DNA of 64,000 nt from CAZABC01 sp964483405 (GTDB taxonomy: Bacteria; Chloroflexota; Limnocylindria; Limnocylindrales; CSP1-4), in contig CAZABC010000005.1 in NCBI GenBank assembly GCA_964483405.1, positions 62,001 to 126,000 of the forward strand. Reading direction: 5' to 3'. The notes under the pieces are model-generated. The model was not told the DNA's origin and did no database searches. It saw only the letters and a list, made by a program, of their open reading frames with translations. Position numbers and translations under genes: made by a program. Positions 16,939 through 25,167 of this stretch are shown here, piece after piece (position 1 is the stretch's first letter; each line of letters opens with the position of its first letter).

Positions 16939-17679
16939 TCAGATCGACGTGCCGACGTCCGACAGGATGTCGGTGATCTGGCCGCCGAGGAAGATCAGCG
17001 ACACGATCGCCACGAACGGCAGCAGGAAGAAGACCACCAGCAGCAGCACGCAGCCGATGGCGAGGGCGTTGCCCGAGCCCCCGGCCGGGCCGACGACGGC
17101 GCTGTTGGCGAAGCGGTCGTGCAGTCCCTGCTTCGTCGGGCTCGCCAGCGTCGACACGAGGAGCGCGAGCATCCACAGGATGGTGATGCCAGACCCGATC
17201 GAGCCGAGCGCGGGGACGATGGAGAGGAGCGCGAGCGGGTAGCCCAGGCCGGCCCAGCGCCGGACGGCCTGGCCGCGGTCGAGCGTCCGGCCGTCGAACG
17301 CGTTGCCGACCTGGAGCTTGAAGAGGCGCATCCCCGGCGTGGCGTGCCGCCGCCCGGTCCAGAAGAGGATGAAGTAGGCGAAGCCGACCGCCAGCAGGAC
17401 GATGGTCGTGATGGCCGACGCCGCGGTCGGATCGTCGACCGCGGCGAGCGGGACGATCGCGATGACGAGCGCGATGATGCCGACGATCAGCGAGTCGACG
17501 AGCAACGCGACGAACCGATGGAGGACGCCGCCGAACGCGAGGCCCGGCACGCCGATCAGGTTCGCCACCGGTCGCTCGCTCCCCGGCGGGGTCCAGCGGT
17601 ACCCGGGATCGGGCGGGCCGGCCGGCGAGACCGGCTCATCCGGCGACGCCGTCGACAGCTCGTTCGGCCTCGGTTCCAC
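16939..17679 (-). CDS. RDD-family membrane protein
   Basis: A 246-residue protein with a Pro-rich N-terminus and a C-terminal RDD domain. The diagnostic Arg and Asp-Asp pattern is in HRFVALLVDSLIVG, followed by ATPGMRLFKLQV and QGLHDRFANSAVV. After the domain there is a further hydrophobic helix, CVLLLVVFFLLPFVAIVSLIFL. The GTG at 17679 follows GGGAGGTC, which makes it better than the in-frame ATG 39 codons upstream. The family's function is mostly unknown; some members affect ion or lipid homeostasis. Confidence 0.85.
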   Translation of the reverse strand: MEPRPNELSTASPDEPVSPAGPPDPGYRWTPPGSERPVANLIGVPGLAFGGVLHRFVALLVDSLIVGIIALVIAIVPLAAVDDPTAASAITTIVLLAVGFAYFILFWTGRRHATPGMRLFKLQVGNAFDGRTLDRGQAVRRWAGLGYPLALLSIVPALGSIGSGITILWMLALLVSTLASPTKQGLHDRFANSAVVGPAGGSGNALAIGCVLLLVVFFLLPFVAIVSLIFLGGQITDILSDVGTSI

Positions 17680-17798
17680 GTCCGACCTCCCTCGTGACCC
17701 CGTCGTCCGGCCCGCCGCCGGCCGCGGCTTGCCGCAGTCGGTCGCGGCCTGCGGCCCCCGGTCGCGGCTTGCCGCGGTCGTCCCGCTGGCGCCCAATG

Positions 17799-17804
17799 TA
17801 CGCT
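17799..17804 (+). promoter_or_regulatory. Candidate -10 for the glycosyltransferase gene
   Basis: TACGCT lies 50 bases before the GTG start at 17855; no convincing -35 is seen. Just upstream (17718-17785) a short GCGGCTTGCCGC-like unit occurs twice with small changes. Confidence 0.3.
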
Positions 17805-17854
17805 CTCCGACACTGCCGCAGAGCGGCGGGTCGACCGAGGAGCTGGAGGGTCCC

Positions 17855-19171
17855 GTGGCCGAGCGCCGGACGATCGTCTTCTTCCCCGAGGGGGCCTACG
17901 GCCCGACGAACAACTGCATCGGCATCGGCGACGTGCTCCGGCGGCGCGGCCATCGGGTCGTCTTCGTCGTCGAGGAGTCCTTCGCCGGCCGGCTCGAGGC
18001 GCACGGCTTCGAGGAGCGGCTGATGCGGCTCGGGCCCCCGCCGGAGGTGCCGGAGATCCCGGGCCAGTTCTGGAAGGACTTCATCCGCGACACCGCGCCG
18101 GAGTTCCGCAAGCCGACGATCGAGCAGCTCTCGACGTTCATCGCCCCGACCTGGCAGGCCCTCGTCGACGGCGCGAAGTACGTCGAGCCCCGCCTCCGGG
18201 AGATCTTCGATGAGGTCCGACCCGACGTGATCGTCGAGGACAACGTCGTCGCCTTCCCGGCCGTGACGACCGCCGGCGTGCCGTGGGTCCGGATCACGAG
18301 CTGCAACCCGGCCGAGCTCCTCGATGCGGGCGTGCCGCCGGTCTTCTCGGGCTACCCGACCGCCGACACGACGGGCTGGGACGACTTCCGGGCCGAGTAC
18401 CGCCGGAGCCACGGCGAGATGTGGGCGGACTTCGACGCCTTCTGTCGCGCCGCCGGCGCCGCGGGGCTGCCCGACGGGCCGGAGGGGCCGGCGTTCATCC
18501 ACGAGTCGCCGTACCTCGACCTCTACCTCTACCCGGCGGAGGCCGACTACGCGCGGCGGAGGCCGCTCGCGCCGACCTGGCACCGGCTCGACTCCTGCGT
18601 CCGCGGCACCGAAGCCCACTGGGACCTGCCCGAGTCGCACCGTGACGGCGACGGCGCGCTCGTCTACCTCTCGCTCGGGTCGCTCGGTTCGGCCGACGTC
18701 GAGCTGATGCAGCGGCTCATCGACGTCCTCGGCCGGACCCGCCACCGGATCATCGTCAGCAAGGGCCCCCAGCACGAGCTCATCACGCTCCGCGACAACA
18801 TGGTCGGGGCCGAGTTCCTGCCGCAGCCGACGATCCTGCCGCTCGTCGACGTCGTCATCACCCACGGCGGCAACAACACGACGACCGAGTGCTTCCACTA
18901 CGGCAAGCCGATGATCGTCCTGCCGCTGTTCTGGGACCAGTACGACAACGCCCAGCGGGTCGACGAGCTCGGCTTCGGCGTCCGCCTGCCGACGTACGCG
19001 TTCGAGGACGACGCGCTCCCGGCGGCGATCGACCGGCTCGTCGCCGACTCCGCGCTCCACGCCCGGATGGCGACGATCTCCGAGCGGCTCCGGGCGAACC
19101 CCGGGACCGAGCAGGCTGCCGGGCTCATCGAACGGCTCGCGGCGACGGGCGAGCCCGTCCTCCGGGGCTGA
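17855..19171 (+). CDS. Family 1 glycosyltransferase (MGT/UGT type)
   Basis: A 438-residue GT-B glycosyltransferase related to macrolide and flavonoid UGTs. The N-terminal half starts RTIVFFPEGAYGPTNNCIGIGDVLRRRGH. The C-terminal half has VYLSLGSLGS and the donor-binding signature LVDVVITHGGNNTTTECFHYGKPMIVLP. This fold moves a sugar from a nucleotide donor to a small lipophilic acceptor; the acceptor is unknown. The GTG at 17855 follows GGAGGG. It stands alone, so the context does not reveal the substrate. Confidence 0.88.
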   Translation: MAERRTIVFFPEGAYGPTNNCIGIGDVLRRRGHRVVFVVEESFAGRLEAHGFEERLMRLGPPPEVPEIPGQFWKDFIRDTAPEFRKPTIEQLSTFIAPTWQALVDGAKYVEPRLREIFDEVRPDVIVEDNVVAFPAVTTAGVPWVRITSCNPAELLDAGVPPVFSGYPTADTTGWDDFRAEYRRSHGEMWADFDAFCRAAGAAGLPDGPEGPAFIHESPYLDLYLYPAEADYARRRPLAPTWHRLDSCVRGTEAHWDLPESHRDGDGALVYLSLGSLGSADVELMQRLIDVLGRTRHRIIVSKGPQHELITLRDNMVGAEFLPQPTILPLVDVVITHGGNNTTTECFHYGKPMIVLPLFWDQYDNAQRVDELGFGVRLPTYAFEDDALPAAIDRLVADSALHARMATISERLRANPGTEQAAGLIERLAATGEPVLRG

Positions 19172-19185
19172 GCTCGGCGAGACGG

Positions 19186-19325
19186 CGCCCCGGCTCGGCT
19201 CGGCGGCTCGGCGCCCCGGCTCGGCCCTGCTCGGCTCGACTCGGCCCCGGCTCGGCGCCGGCGGCTCGGCCCCGGCTCGGCTCGGCTCGGAGCGGCGGCT
19301 CGGCGGCCCGGCTCCTCCCCGGCGG
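19186..19325. repeat. GGCTC-type low-complexity repeat
   Basis: Imperfect tandem CGGCTC, CGGCTCGG and GGCGCCCCGGCTCGG units fill this stretch just after the glycosyltransferase stop. It is simple-sequence DNA that may have grown by slippage. It cannot be read as a protein-like sequence in any frame. Confidence 0.6.
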
Positions 19326-19455
19326 CTCGACGCCCCGGCGACCCGGCCGTCTCGTTGCTCCTACCAACTCCGCTTGTGTTCCAGCGGGCATGCCACCTGC
19401 CGGAAGGCTACGAAGACTCGGCCCACGCTCGGATCAGCGAGGCGACACCCCGTTA

Positions 19456-19743
19456 TCACCAGCCGCGCTGGTGACGATCCCGGTGCCATGCTGGAGCACC
19501 AGCCGCGCTGGTGCGAGCCACCCGCGCTGCCGGCGCCACCAGCCACGCTGGTGCGCCCGGCCCCGTGCTGACTGCCTCGCCGCCCCGCGCCACCGGCGCC
19601 CCGCCCCGCCCCGCCGGCGCTACCAGCCACGTTGGTGCGAAAGATCCGGCGTAGCCCCACACCACCCGCGCGCCGCCCGAGCCGCCTTCGCCGGCCTGCG
19701 CCCCGCCCGTCGCGCCCAGCGCCCCAGCCACGCTCCCTGGTGG
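19456..19743. repeat. Cluster of five related short palindromes
   Basis: Copies: TCACCAGC-CGC-GCTGGTGA (19456-19474), GCACCAGC-CGC-GCTGGTGC (19496-19514), CACCAGC-CAC-GCTGGTG (19537-19553), a degenerate copy with GTTGGTG (19621-19637), and one broken by an extra CCC (19724-19743). The first two are perfect 8-bp inverted repeats and are 40 bases apart, as are the second and third. They lie upstream of the aldehyde dehydrogenase promoter. They could be repressor sites or a REP-like element family. Confidence 0.7.
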
Positions 19744-19800
19744 GAGCCTGGGCCGTCCCGGGTCGCGGTCCGGGACCTCGCGCCGGCGGCCGCTCGCGCG

Positions 19801-19806
19801 TACGAT
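19801..19806 (+). promoter_or_regulatory. Candidate -10 of the aldehyde dehydrogenase promoter
   Basis: TACGAT lies 62 bases before the GTG at 19869, and the -35 is not obvious. The palindrome cluster ends about 60 bases upstream, in the right place for a regulator of this promoter. Confidence 0.4.
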
Positions 19807-19868
19807 GGGGCCTCGAGCGGCCCGATCCGCCGCCCGTCCTTCCGCTGGACCAGCCCAGGAGGAGCCCC

Positions 19869-21317
19869 GTGACCGACACGGTCGAGCGCTACCAGCAGTT
19901 CATCGGCGGCGAGTTCGTCGACAGCGCGAGCGGCGAGACGCTCGACGTCGTCAACCCGGCCCGCGACGAGGTCATCGCGAAGGTCCCCGCCAGCGGCGCG
20001 GAGGACGTCGATCGGGCCGCCAGCGCCGCGGCGAAGGCCTTCGAGACCTGGCGGGAAACGACCCCGCAGGAACGCAGCCTCATCCTGCTCAAGATCGCCG
20101 ACGCCCTCGAGGCGAAGGGCGAGGAGCTGGGCCGGATCGAGAGCCGCAACGCCGGCAAGGTCACCTCGTACGCCATCGACGAGATGGCCGTCAGCGTCGA
20201 CCTGTTCCGGTTCTTCGCCGGCGCCTGCCGCCAGATGGAGGGCAAGGCGGTCACCGAGTACCTGGCCGGCCACACCTCGCTCTTCCGCCGCGACCCGATC
20301 GGCGTGGTCGCCTCGATCGCGCCGTGGAACTACCCGATGTACATGGCGGCATGGAAGCTCGGGCCTGCCCTCGCGACCGGCAACACGGTCATCCTCAAGC
20401 CGTCGGCCCGGACGCCGCTGTCCGCCCTCGAGTTCGCCAAGATCGCCGCCGAGTTCCTCCCGCCGGGCGTCCTCAACGTCCTCTCCGGCAGCGGCGCCGA
20501 CATGGGCGACCTCCTCGTCGGGCACCCGAAGGTCCGGATGGTCTCGGTCACCGGCGACACGGTCACCGGCAAGCGGATCGCCCGGGTCGCCTCCCAGAGC
20601 GTCAAGCGGCTCCACCTCGAGCTCGGCGGGAAGGCCCCGGTCGTCGTCTTCGACGATGCCGACCTCGACCTGGCCGCCGAGACGCTCAAGTCCGCCGGCT
20701 ACTGGAACTCGGGCCAGGACTGCACCGCGGCCTGCCGGGTCATCGCCGGGCCGAAGGTCTACGACGCACTCCTCGCCAAGCTCGCCGACCAGGTCCGCTC
20801 GATCAAGTGGGGCGACCCGGGGGAGTCCGAGGATCTCGACATGGGCTCGCTCATCGCCGACGCCCAGGCCGACAAGGTCGAGGGCATGGTCGACCGAGCC
20901 GTCGCCCAGCCGGGTGTCCAGCTCGTCGTCGGCGGCAAGCGCCCGGCACGGGTCGGCGCCTACTTCGAGCCGACGCTCATCGCCGGCCCGGACCAGGCCT
21001 CCGAGATCGTCCAGGACGAGGTCTTCGGCCCGGTCGTCACCGTCCAGCGCTTCGCCGACGAGGAGCAGGCGGTCCGCTGGGCGAACGACGTCAAGTTCGG
21101 CCTCGCCTCGTCGGTCTTCACCTCGAGCATCGGCCGGGCGATGCGCGTCGCCAAGGCGCTCGAGTTCGGCACGGTCTGGATCAACGAGCACTTCACGCTC
21201 ACCTCGGAGACGCCGCACGGCGGGGTCAAGGAGTCGGGCTGGGGCAAGGACGGCTCGATGTACGCGCTCGAGGACTACACGTTCGTCAAGAACGTGATGA
21301 TCAACTCGGGCGTGTGA
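19869..21317 (+). CDS. Aldehyde dehydrogenase (gamma-aminobutyraldehyde/betaine-aldehyde type)
   Basis: A 482-residue NAD(P)-dependent aldehyde dehydrogenase oxidizing an aldehyde to its acid. It has APWNYPMYMAAWKLGPAL near residue 155, the catalytic Glu in LELGGKAP and the catalytic Cys in GQDCTAACR (about residue 290). The pattern is closest to gamma-aminobutyraldehyde dehydrogenase (PatD) of putrescine breakdown, which would yield GABA. Betaine-aldehyde dehydrogenase is the alternative. The GTG at 19869 follows AGGAGGAG. It has no operon partner; a perfect hairpin follows the stop. Confidence 0.9.
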   Translation: MTDTVERYQQFIGGEFVDSASGETLDVVNPARDEVIAKVPASGAEDVDRAASAAAKAFETWRETTPQERSLILLKIADALEAKGEELGRIESRNAGKVTSYAIDEMAVSVDLFRFFAGACRQMEGKAVTEYLAGHTSLFRRDPIGVVASIAPWNYPMYMAAWKLGPALATGNTVILKPSARTPLSALEFAKIAAEFLPPGVLNVLSGSGADMGDLLVGHPKVRMVSVTGDTVTGKRIARVASQSVKRLHLELGGKAPVVVFDDADLDLAAETLKSAGYWNSGQDCTAACRVIAGPKVYDALLAKLADQVRSIKWGDPGESEDLDMGSLIADAQADKVEGMVDRAVAQPGVQLVVGGKRPARVGAYFEPTLIAGPDQASEIVQDEVFGPVVTVQRFADEEQAVRWANDVKFGLASSVFTSSIGRAMRVAKALEFGTVWINEHFTLTSETPHGGVKESGWGKDGSMYALEDYTFVKNVMINSGV

Positions 21318-21350
21318 TCGGGGCCTGCTCGCGAACCTCGCTGCCCATCG

Positions 21351-21379
21351 CGGCCGCCGGCGCTCGTCGCCGGCGGCCG
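21351..21379 (+). terminator. Perfect 12-bp intergenic hairpin
   Basis: CGGCCGCCGGCG (21351-21362) and its exact complement (21368-21379) flank the loop CTCGT. It lies 34 bases after the aldehyde dehydrogenase stop. There is no T-run, so termination by this stem alone is uncertain. Confidence 0.45.
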
Positions 21380-21414
21380 TGCCGTGTCGCGCACGGCCGC
21401 CCGGCGGCCACGTC

Positions 21415-23133
21415 GTGAGCGCCCGGGAGGTGGTGTGCCCTCGGGGCCAGCCCGCGACGCTCCGGGGACGGGTCGCCGAGGCCGTCGTCTCGCTCGATCC
21501 CGCCGCGGTGGCCGCCCGCCGCTGGTCGGGGGTCCGCGAGGGGACGCTCGGGCGGCTTCGGCTCGTCGAGGCGTTCGACCTCGGGCCGTCCGCGGTCGGC
21601 GAGGCGTCCGCGGCCGGCGAGGCGTCCGCGGCCGGCGAGGCGTCCGCGGCCGACGCGCCCGGCGACGGATCGGCCACCACCCACGCAGCCGGCGGCGCCG
21701 ACGCGGCCGGCGGCTCCGACCCGCTGGCCTCCGGTGGCGACACGCCGCTCCTCGCCGTCGCGGAGGCTCCTGTCGTCGGCGGATCGACCGCCCGCTTCGG
21801 CCTCCTCCTCGTCGGCGGCCCCGACGGGACCGTCCGCGAGGCCGCCGAAGGCGACGGACCGTGGCGGGCGCTGGCGGCCGCGGCGGCCGCCGGCCGGGTC
21901 ATCCCGGCCCTGCCGGCGATGGAGCCCGGGACGGGCGATCGTCCCGGCCGGGTGACGGCGGCGCTCGTCTGCCGGCCGGCGATGGCGATGGCGGCCCTCG
22001 CCCCGGCCGGGGAGGGGTCCGTCGCCGAGCGGGTCGCCCGGTCCGTCGAGCGTCCCCTCGGCGCCGACCAGTCGAACTCGTCGGCCGTCGTCGGCGAGCG
22101 ACTGCTCGTCAAGCTGTTCCGGCGGCTCCAGCCCGGCCTCAACCCCGATCTCGAGATGAACGCCTACCTCGCCGAGGAAGCCGGGTTCGGCGCCGTCCCG
22201 CGGCTCGCAGGCTACGTCGAGCTCGTCACGCCGAATGGCGTCGAGACCGTCGCCCTCGTGTCCGAGCATGTCGCCGACGCGACGGATGCCTTCGAGGACC
22301 TCGCCGAGCGACTGACCACCTGGCTGCTCGCGCCGGGCGAGGTGACCGTCGAGTTCGCGTCCGCGGTGGTCGACGAGCTCGGCCGCCTCACGGCCGGGCT
22401 CCATGCGACGCTCGCCGCCGCCCGGCTCCCGGGCTTCGAGCCGCGCCCGGCGACCCGCGACGAGCTCCGGGCCTGGCATCGCGCCGCCGACCGGCAGCTC
22501 GAGGCGTCGCTCGCCGCGCTCACGGGCCCCGACCACGCCGAGGTCCGCGCGGCGGCGCCGGCGATCGCCGCCGCGTTCACCGTCTACGAGGCGATGGCGG
22601 CGCCGCCGCTCCTCACCCGGATCCACGCCGACCTCCACCTCGGCCAGCTCCTCGCGTCGCCCGACGGCTTCCTCATCATCGACTTCGAGGGCGAGCCCGC
22701 CCGGCCGATCGCCGAGCGTTCGGGGCTTGCCTCGCCGCTGCGCGACGTGGCGTCGATGCTGCGCTCGCTCGACCACGTCGCCGGGAGCGCCGAGCGGCGG
22801 GCGGTCGCCCGGAACGGCGGACCGCTCGACCACGTCGGGCTCGACGTCGACGGCTGGCGGCGGCGCGCCCGCGAGCGGTTCCTCGCGGCGTACCGGGCCG
22901 GGCTCCGCGAGGGCGGAGCGCCGATCGAGGTCGACGAGGATCTCCTGCGGGCGTTCGAGATCGAGAAGGAGACGTACGAGTTCGGCTATGCGGCGACGTA
23001 CCTGCCGAGCTGGATGTGGGCGCCACGGGAGGGGATGGCGCGGCTGCTCGCCGAGGTCGGTGGTGCGACCGGCGCTCGCCCCGCGGCCGCGGCCGCGGCC
23101 GACCCCGGGGCCGGGCCAGGGACCGACCGATGA
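21415..23133 (+). CDS. Maltokinase/glucosamine-kinase-like phosphotransferase
   Basis: A 572-residue protein with an aminoglycoside-phosphotransferase fold of the maltokinase group. The N-terminal cap begins VVSLDPAAVAARRW. The kinase part has LVKLFRRLQPGLNPDLEMNAYL, the catalytic loop IHADLHLGQLL and the metal Asp in LIIDFEGEPARPIAER. Relatives phosphorylate maltose, or glucosamine in actinobacterial operons that also carry a SIS isomerase, as here. An Ala/Glu/Gly segment near residues 63-80 is made of a tandem repeat. The start is unsure: GTG at 21415 or 21433. It is coupled to the next gene by ATGA. Glucosamine is the preferred, unproven substrate. Confidence 0.82.
   Translation: MSAREVVCPRGQPATLRGRVAEAVVSLDPAAVAARRWSGVREGTLGRLRLVEAFDLGPSAVGEASAAGEASAAGEASAADAPGDGSATTHAAGGADAAGGSDPLASGGDTPLLAVAEAPVVGGSTARFGLLLVGGPDGTVREAAEGDGPWRALAAAAAAGRVIPALPAMEPGTGDRPGRVTAALVCRPAMAMAALAPAGEGSVAERVARSVERPLGADQSNSSAVVGERLLVKLFRRLQPGLNPDLEMNAYLAEEAGFGAVPRLAGYVELVTPNGVETVALVSEHVADATDAFEDLAERLTTWLLAPGEVTVEFASAVVDELGRLTAGLHATLAAARLPGFEPRPATRDELRAWHRAADRQLEASLAALTGPDHAEVRAAAPAIAAAFTVYEAMAAPPLLTRIHADLHLGQLLASPDGFLIIDFEGEPARPIAERSGLASPLRDVASMLRSLDHVAGSAERRAVARNGGPLDHVGLDVDGWRRRARERFLAAYRAGLREGGAPIEVDEDLLRAFEIEKETYEFGYAATYLPSWMWAPREGMARLLAEVGGATGARPAAAAAADPGAGPGTDR
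21601..21654 (+). repeat. Three tandem 18-bp repeats inside the kinase gene
   Basis: The unit GAGGCGTCCGCGGCCGGC occurs three times head to tail (last copy with one change), adding six residues (EASAAG) each time. A partial fourth copy precedes it. The length stays in frame, so the repeat number can vary without breaking the kinase. Confidence 0.85.
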
Positions 23134-24131
23134 GCGGCGCGGGCTCCGGCGCCGCCGACGATCGGGCGGCGGTCTTCCTGGCGGACGTCCTCGACGAGCC
23201 GGCCGCGCTCACGAGGCTGCTCGACGTCCATGCCGGCTCCGATGGCCCGCTGGCCGCGCTCTCGAACGCCGACCGGCACAGACGGCTCCTGCTGACCGGC
23301 CTCGGCAGCTCGCGCTCCGCCGCCACGGTCGTCGCGACCCGGCTGCTGGTCGCTGGCCGGTCGGTGGTCGTCGAGCCGGCCTCGACCGACGCGCCGCTGC
23401 CGCCCGCGCCCGATCTCCTCACGGTGGCGATCTCGGCCTCGGGGACGACGCCCGAGGCCGTCGCCGCGATCGAGCGCCACCGCGGGACGAGCGCGACCGT
23501 CGCGGTCACGAACCGACCGGACTCGGCGCTCGCCCGGGCCGCGGATGTCGTCCTGCCACTGCTCGCCGGCGAGGAGCGGGCCGGGGTCGCCTGCCGGACG
23601 TACCAGGCGACGCTCGCCGTCCTCTCGCTCCTCGGGGGCGCCGGCGTCGCGGAACTGCGTCCGGCGGCCGACGCGCTGGTGCGGCTGCACGCGTCGCGGG
23701 CCGCCTGGCTGCGTCCGACGGTCGACCGCCTCGCCCATGCCGAAACGCTCCACGTCGTCGCGCCGGCCTCGCGCCTCGGTTCGGCGGAGCAGGCGGCGCT
23801 CATGCTCCGCGAGGGTCCGCGACTGCCCGCGGTCGCCTGGGAGGCGGGCGACTGGGCCCACGTCGCGATCTACACCGTGCTGCCCGGAGCGCGGGTCGTC
23901 CTCCTTTCGGGGACGCCGTACGACGGATCGATCGCGCGAGCCGCGGCCGAGCGCGGGGCGGCGGTCATCGCCGTCGGACCGGCGGTCGACGGCGCGGTGG
24001 TCGTCGTGCCCCTGCCCGACGCCGACGACCCGCTCGTCCGGCCGTTCGTCGAGGTGAGCGCGGTGGAGCTCCTCGCCGCCGGGCTGTGGGCCGGGGCGAC
24101 CGGGCGCGAGGCCGCGCCGACCGACCGGTGA
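23130..24131 (+). CDS. SIS-domain sugar isomerase/deaminase-like protein
   Basis: A 333-residue protein with two SIS (sugar isomerase) domains as in the isomerase half of GlmS. The first has LLLTGLGSSRSAATVVATRLL and the phosphosugar loop ISASGTTPEAVAAI. The second has VVAPASRLGSAEQAALMLREG and VLLSGTPYDG. It lacks the glutaminase domain of GlmS, so isomerization or deamination of an amino-sugar phosphate is likelier than synthesis. Its ATG lies in the kinase stop and its own stop overlaps the mutY start, so three genes are coupled. With the kinase it could convert glucosamine to fructose 6-phosphate. Confidence 0.82.
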   Translation: MSGAGSGAADDRAAVFLADVLDEPAALTRLLDVHAGSDGPLAALSNADRHRRLLLTGLGSSRSAATVVATRLLVAGRSVVVEPASTDAPLPPAPDLLTVAISASGTTPEAVAAIERHRGTSATVAVTNRPDSALARAADVVLPLLAGEERAGVACRTYQATLAVLSLLGGAGVAELRPAADALVRLHASRAAWLRPTVDRLAHAETLHVVAPASRLGSAEQAALMLREGPRLPAVAWEAGDWAHVAIYTVLPGARVVLLSGTPYDGSIARAAAERGAAVIAVGPAVDGAVVVVPLPDADDPLVRPFVEVSAVELLAAGLWAGATGREAAPTDR

Positions 24132-25162
24132 GCGCCGTGGCGATCCGCCGGCCACCGCGCCGGCCGCGCCAGGTGGGCACGACGCACGAGCATCGCCCCC
24201 TGCCGGCCCCGCTCCTGCCGGCCTCGGCGATCCGCGCCGACCTCCTCGCCTGGTACGACGCGACGGCTCGCCCGCTCGCCTTCCGGTCGACCCGCGATCC
24301 GTGGGCCGTCCTCGTCGCCGAGTCGATGGCCCAGCAGACGCAGGCGGACCGGGCGGCGGTCGCCTGGACCGCCTTCCTGGAGCGTTTCGCGACCCCGGGC
24401 GCCCTCGCCGCGGCATCGCCGGCCGACGTCATCCGCGCCTGGCGGGGTCTCGGCTACAACCGCCGCGCGACGCAGCTCCGGGCCGCCGCCGTCGCCATCG
24501 TGGATGCGCACGGCGGCCGCGTCCCGGCCCGCGTCGAGGACCTCGAGCGGCTGCCCGGGGTCGGCCCGTACACGGCCCGCGCCGTGGCGGCGATCGCCTT
24601 CGGGGTGCCGGTCGGCGCGGTCGACACGAACGTCCGGCGGGTGGTGTCGCGGCTGGTCGGGCGGGCGCCGGGCTCGCTCCCCGCGACGACGGTCCAGGTG
24701 CTGGCCGACGGGCTCGTCGACCCGGACCGGCCGGGCGACTGGACCCACGCGATCATGGACCTCGGCGCGACCCGCTGCCGGGCCGCCCGGGCCGACTGCG
24801 ACGGCTGCCCGCTCCGGACGGCCTGTCGGTCCGCCGGTCGCGCGACCCCGGCCGGGCCCACCGGTGCCGCCCGCAGGGCCCGCCGCGCGTCCGGTCGCGG
24901 GCGCACGCCTGTCCCGCCGGTCCCGCCGTTCCCGACGACGGCTCGATGGCTGCGGGGTCGGATCGTGGACCGGCTCCGTGACGAACCCGGCGACGGCTGG
25001 GTCCGGGTCGATGGACCGATCGGCGACCATCCGGTCGACGCCGTCGGCGAGGCCCTCGCGGCGCTCGCCCGGGCCGGGCTCCTCGAGCGGCATCCCGACG
25101 ATCCGGCGCTCGCCCGCCTCCCGCTCGCGGCGCCGTCCACGGCCGTCGGGCGAGTACCCTAG
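24128..25162 (+). CDS. mutY: A/G-specific adenine glycosylase
   Basis: A 344-residue base-excision repair enzyme removing adenine opposite 8-oxoguanine. It has the catalytic Glu in AESMAQQTQADR (about residue 61), the helix-hairpin-helix LPGVGPYTARAV, the catalytic Asp in VDTNVRRV and the iron-sulfur cysteines Cx6Cx2Cx5C (CRAARADCDGCPLRTAC). The C-terminal NUDIX-like domain that recognizes 8-oxoguanine is absent; instead a short winged-helix-like region follows a Pro/Arg-rich linker, as in actinobacterial MutY. The GTG start overlaps the SIS gene stop. Confidence 0.92.
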   Translation: MSAVAIRRPPRRPRQVGTTHEHRPLPAPLLPASAIRADLLAWYDATARPLAFRSTRDPWAVLVAESMAQQTQADRAAVAWTAFLERFATPGALAAASPADVIRAWRGLGYNRRATQLRAAAVAIVDAHGGRVPARVEDLERLPGVGPYTARAVAAIAFGVPVGAVDTNVRRVVSRLVGRAPGSLPATTVQVLADGLVDPDRPGDWTHAIMDLGATRCRAARADCDGCPLRTACRSAGRATPAGPTGAARRARRASGRGRTPVPPVPPFPTTARWLRGRIVDRLRDEPGDGWVRVDGPIGDHPVDAVGEALAALARAGLLERHPDDPALARLPLAAPSTAVGRVP

Positions 25163-25167
25163 AGCGG
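25155..25167 (+). promoter_or_regulatory. Leaderless-type -10 element inside the mutY end
   Basis: TACCCT (25155-25160) overlaps the mutY stop and lies seven bases before the nnrE ATG. No Shine-Dalgarno fits there, so nnrE may have its own leaderless mRNA. Confidence 0.45.

Larger units (their letters stand above)
19172..19868. other. Repeat-rich intergenic region without genes
   Basis: I see no convincing gene in these 697 bases. From 19186 to 19325 there is low-complexity sequence built from CGGCTC/GGCTCGG units. From 19456 to 19743 five related palindromes follow, described separately. A -10-like TACGAT is at 19801-19806 and the ribosome site of the aldehyde dehydrogenase is near 19857. 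Short open frames in the region are translations of the repeats. Confidence 0.7.

Noticed and set aside
19456..19743. Palindrome cluster as a CRISPR array
   Set aside because: Repeats are only 17-19 bases, degenerate, unevenly spaced after the third copy, and no cas gene is near.
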